DNA of 64,000 bases, taken from assembly GCF_003236175.1 (NCBI RefSeq), contig NZ_QKTW01000019.1, positions 1 to 64,000 of the forward strand, given 5' to 3'. A program made the translations under genes and the position numbers. Position 1 is the first letter of the stretch. Every line of letters starts with the position of its first letter. Shown here in pieces: positions 62,723 through 64,000 of this stretch. The stretch comes from Taibaiella soli (lineage in GTDB: Bacteria > Bacteroidota > Bacteroidia > Chitinophagales > Chitinophagaceae). The notes below the pieces were generated by a model, which saw only the letters and a list, made by a program, of their open reading frames with translations, had not been told where the DNA came from and searched no databases.

Positions 62723-63071
62723 TTCTGGTGGATAATAACATATAAAACTACTTCTTATCAGTCAAACAAACAATTGACAATTGACAGTTGACAATTGACA
62801 GTTATTTGCAATTCGTCCTTCAATGTGCTTAAACCAATAGCCCAGGCAACTATGCCGCAAAATATAGTCGCCGCTAATTGTCAACTGCCATTTTCCAACT
62901 GAATTGTGGATAAATTTAAATATCTGTTTGCTACCAATTGTCCATTGTCAACTATCAACCGTTAACTCGGTCACTGTCAATTATCAACTGTCAATTGTCA
63001 ACTGTTTATATGTATCGTTTTATCCACCCGGTTTGTGGACAGTTTTGTCCGCGTAAAGCAGCGGTATTTAT
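62723..63071. repeat. Inverted TTGACAATTGACAG arrays upstream of the DUF3375 gene
   Basis: CAATTGACAATTGACAG repeats lie at about 62771-62802. Opposite-sense words (ATTGTCAACTGCC, CAATTGTCC, ACTGTCAATTATCAACTGTCAATTGTCAACTG) lie at 62877-62892 and 62934-63006. The left block is nearly the reverse complement of 62977-63005, so a stem of about 30 bp enclosing 170 bases is possible. The gap contains no gene. Confidence 0.65.
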
Positions 63072-63079
63072 TATTTTTG
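63072..63079 (+). promoter_or_regulatory. Putative -7 element of the DUF3375 gene
   Basis: TATTTTTG matches TANNTTTG, 31 bases before the ATG. TTTG at 63044-63047 is 24 bases upstream, slightly too far for a standard -33. Confidence 0.4.
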
Positions 63080-63109
63080 ACACCCCGAGGTAAATTTCAA
63101 TACCGAATC

Positions 63110-64000
63110 ATGCAAATCAGGAACATCGCGCAATTACTTGACTCGTCTTCAGCTATCCAGATACTCCGTATGCGGAATGCTACCTGGATATTGCCCTTCC
63201 TGTACAGTGTCTACAAAGAATCTGACCGTTTCTCCATTTCGGAGATGCAGCTGACCACTATGCTGTCTGATCTTTTAGCAGAACAGGGAGATAACAGCGA
63301 AGACTGGGAGGAAGTGAAAATAGAGGCAGGTGAAAACGAAGAAAGTCGCGCACGAAAATATCTTTTCAACTGGGTACAAAAACGCATTCTGCAGGATTTT
63401 CCCGACGCAGAAGGTCACACGATGTACCAGTTGAGCTCTTATACCGAAAAAGTTTTCCAATGGCTGCAAAGTCTCGATAAAAGAGATTTCGTAGGTACCG
63501 AAAGCCGTTTTAAAATGCTGTTTACTTCATTGAAGGAAATGGTGGAAAAAACGGAAGACGATAAGAACAAAAGACTGGAAGAACTGAAAAACCGCCGCGC
63601 CGAAATAGACCGCGAAATCAAAGCGCTGGAATTTGGCGCACCGGTAGAAGTCTACAGCAACGCCCAGGTACACGAACGTCTGGATTTGTTTACCAAACTG
63701 TGTTACGAACTACTCAGCGATTTCCGCGAAGTGGAAGATAACTTCAAACAGATCCACCGCGATATCGTAGAACAACATACCAAGGCAGAATCCAACAAAG
63801 GAGCCATCATTGGTTATGCGTTTGAAGCTTATGATGCACTGCGTCACAGCAATCAGGGCAAGAGCTTTTATGGTTTCTGGGACTTTTTGATTTCCCGTGC
63901 AGGTCAGGAAGAATGGCGCCTATTGATGAATCAACTGGTGACTTTGCTCGAAGATCGGAACATCAACAACGATGCACTTTTCCTGCAAAACATAAAATCA
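63110..64000 (+). CDS. jetA: JetA/MksF-like DUF3375 protein (5' part; continues beyond window)
   Basis: The frame is open from the ATG at 63110 to the end of the window (297 codons) and is therefore cut off. DUF3375 features appear in order: an N-terminal winged-helix region (IQILRMRNATWILPFLYSVY), ARKYLFNWVQKRIL, FVGTESRFKMLFTSLKEM, the coiled RRAEIDREI, ELLSDFREVEDNFKQIHRDI, and SFYGFWDFLISRAGQEEW. DUF3375 proteins are kleisin-like subunits (JetA/MksF) of Wadjet and MksBEF SMC systems; JetB, JetC (ATPase) and JetD usually follow in the same operon. The rest of the operon lies outside the window, so assignment to Wadjet rather than a housekeeping Mks condensin is open. Confidence 0.88.
   Translation, partial: MQIRNIAQLLDSSSAIQILRMRNATWILPFLYSVYKESDRFSISEMQLTTMLSDLLAEQGDNSEDWEEVKIEAGENEESRARKYLFNWVQKRILQDFPDAEGHTMYQLSSYTEKVFQWLQSLDKRDFVGTESRFKMLFTSLKEMVEKTEDDKNKRLEELKNRRAEIDREIKALEFGAPVEVYSNAQVHERLDLFTKLCYELLSDFREVEDNFKQIHRDIVEQHTKAESNKGAIIGYAFEAYDALRHSNQGKSFYGFWDFLISRAGQEEWRLLMNQLVTLLEDRNINNDALFLQNIKS

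Noticed and set aside
62771-63006. CRISPR array
   Set aside because: The repeats are short, imperfect and occur in both orientations, with no regular spacers; no cas genes are present.

Overview
The window is chromosomal DNA of a member of the Bacteroidota, most likely a Chitinophagaceae-like organism. The reasons are the many proteins carrying type IX secretion system (T9SS) type A or type B C-terminal sorting domains, the T9SS regulator PorX and a PorG-like (DUF6089) outer membrane protein, and the Bacteroidota -7 promoter motif TANNTTTG in front of several genes and one tRNA. Many signal peptides end in a classic A-Q/G-Q cleavage region. The species cannot be named from the sequence alone.

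Layout. 1-0.5 kb: a candidate structured RNA and an intergenic repeat module. 0.5-6.4 kb (minus): porX and two T9SS cargo genes (type B CHU_C protein and a large SBBP-repeat protein). 6.6-9.8 kb (plus): TPR histidine kinase, LuxR-type response regulator, SSAT-like acetyltransferase. 9.8-16.5 kb (minus): PorG-like protein, NAD kinase, BamA/TamA-like protein, lectin-like T9SS cargo protein, OmpA-family lipoprotein. 16.7-19.8 kb (plus): two tandem paralogous lipoproteins joining a cytochrome-c-like CX4CH segment to a YVTN-type propeller. 19.9-27.7 kb: MoxR ATPase, purL, a GNAT protein, the rpsF-rpsR-rplI operon, a HEAT-like protein, a DUF962/Mpo1-like membrane protein and a TerC-family protein. 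27.8-35.3 kb: secreted M1 peptidase, rhodanese-thioredoxin fusion, a small hypothetical protein, then a probable co-directional cell-envelope cluster (DUF502, two barrel-type proteins, DUF4136 lipoprotein, small barrel protein). 35.5-43.8 kb: accA, dapA, another T9SS cargo gene, ahcY, folB, a BCS1-like AAA ATPase. 43.9-46.0 kb: two abutting atypical tRNA genes, a DinB protein, a small promoter/mini-ORF/terminator unit and the broken remnant of a T9SS cargo gene. 46.1-52 kb: TPR protein, orphan ParA-like ATPase, tRNA-Asp, small accessory genes. 52-62.7 kb: giant beta-helix T9SS protein, FAD amine oxidase, HAD phosphatase with a PsiE-like protein, secreted subtilase. 63.1-64 kb: the 5' part of a DUF3375 gene (JetA/MksF-like), which is expected to open a Wadjet/Mks SMC-type plasmid-defence or condensin operon that continues beyond the window.

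Genes work together mainly in the cell envelope: PorX and the PorG-like protein belong to the T9SS that would export and anchor the six or seven cargo proteins seen here, and several BamA-like or barrel proteins point to outer membrane biogenesis. Core metabolism is represented by nadK, purL, accA, dapA, ahcY and folB, each in a largely monocistronic unit closed by a strong hairpin terminator.

Besides the DUF3375 gene, the most striking unexplained structure is intergenic: families of short word-like imperfect tandem repeats recur between genes, often as opposing (inverted) copies on either side of a terminator hairpin, and several run into the 3' ends of genes. All calls are by eye from sequence and translated proteins; no database search was run.
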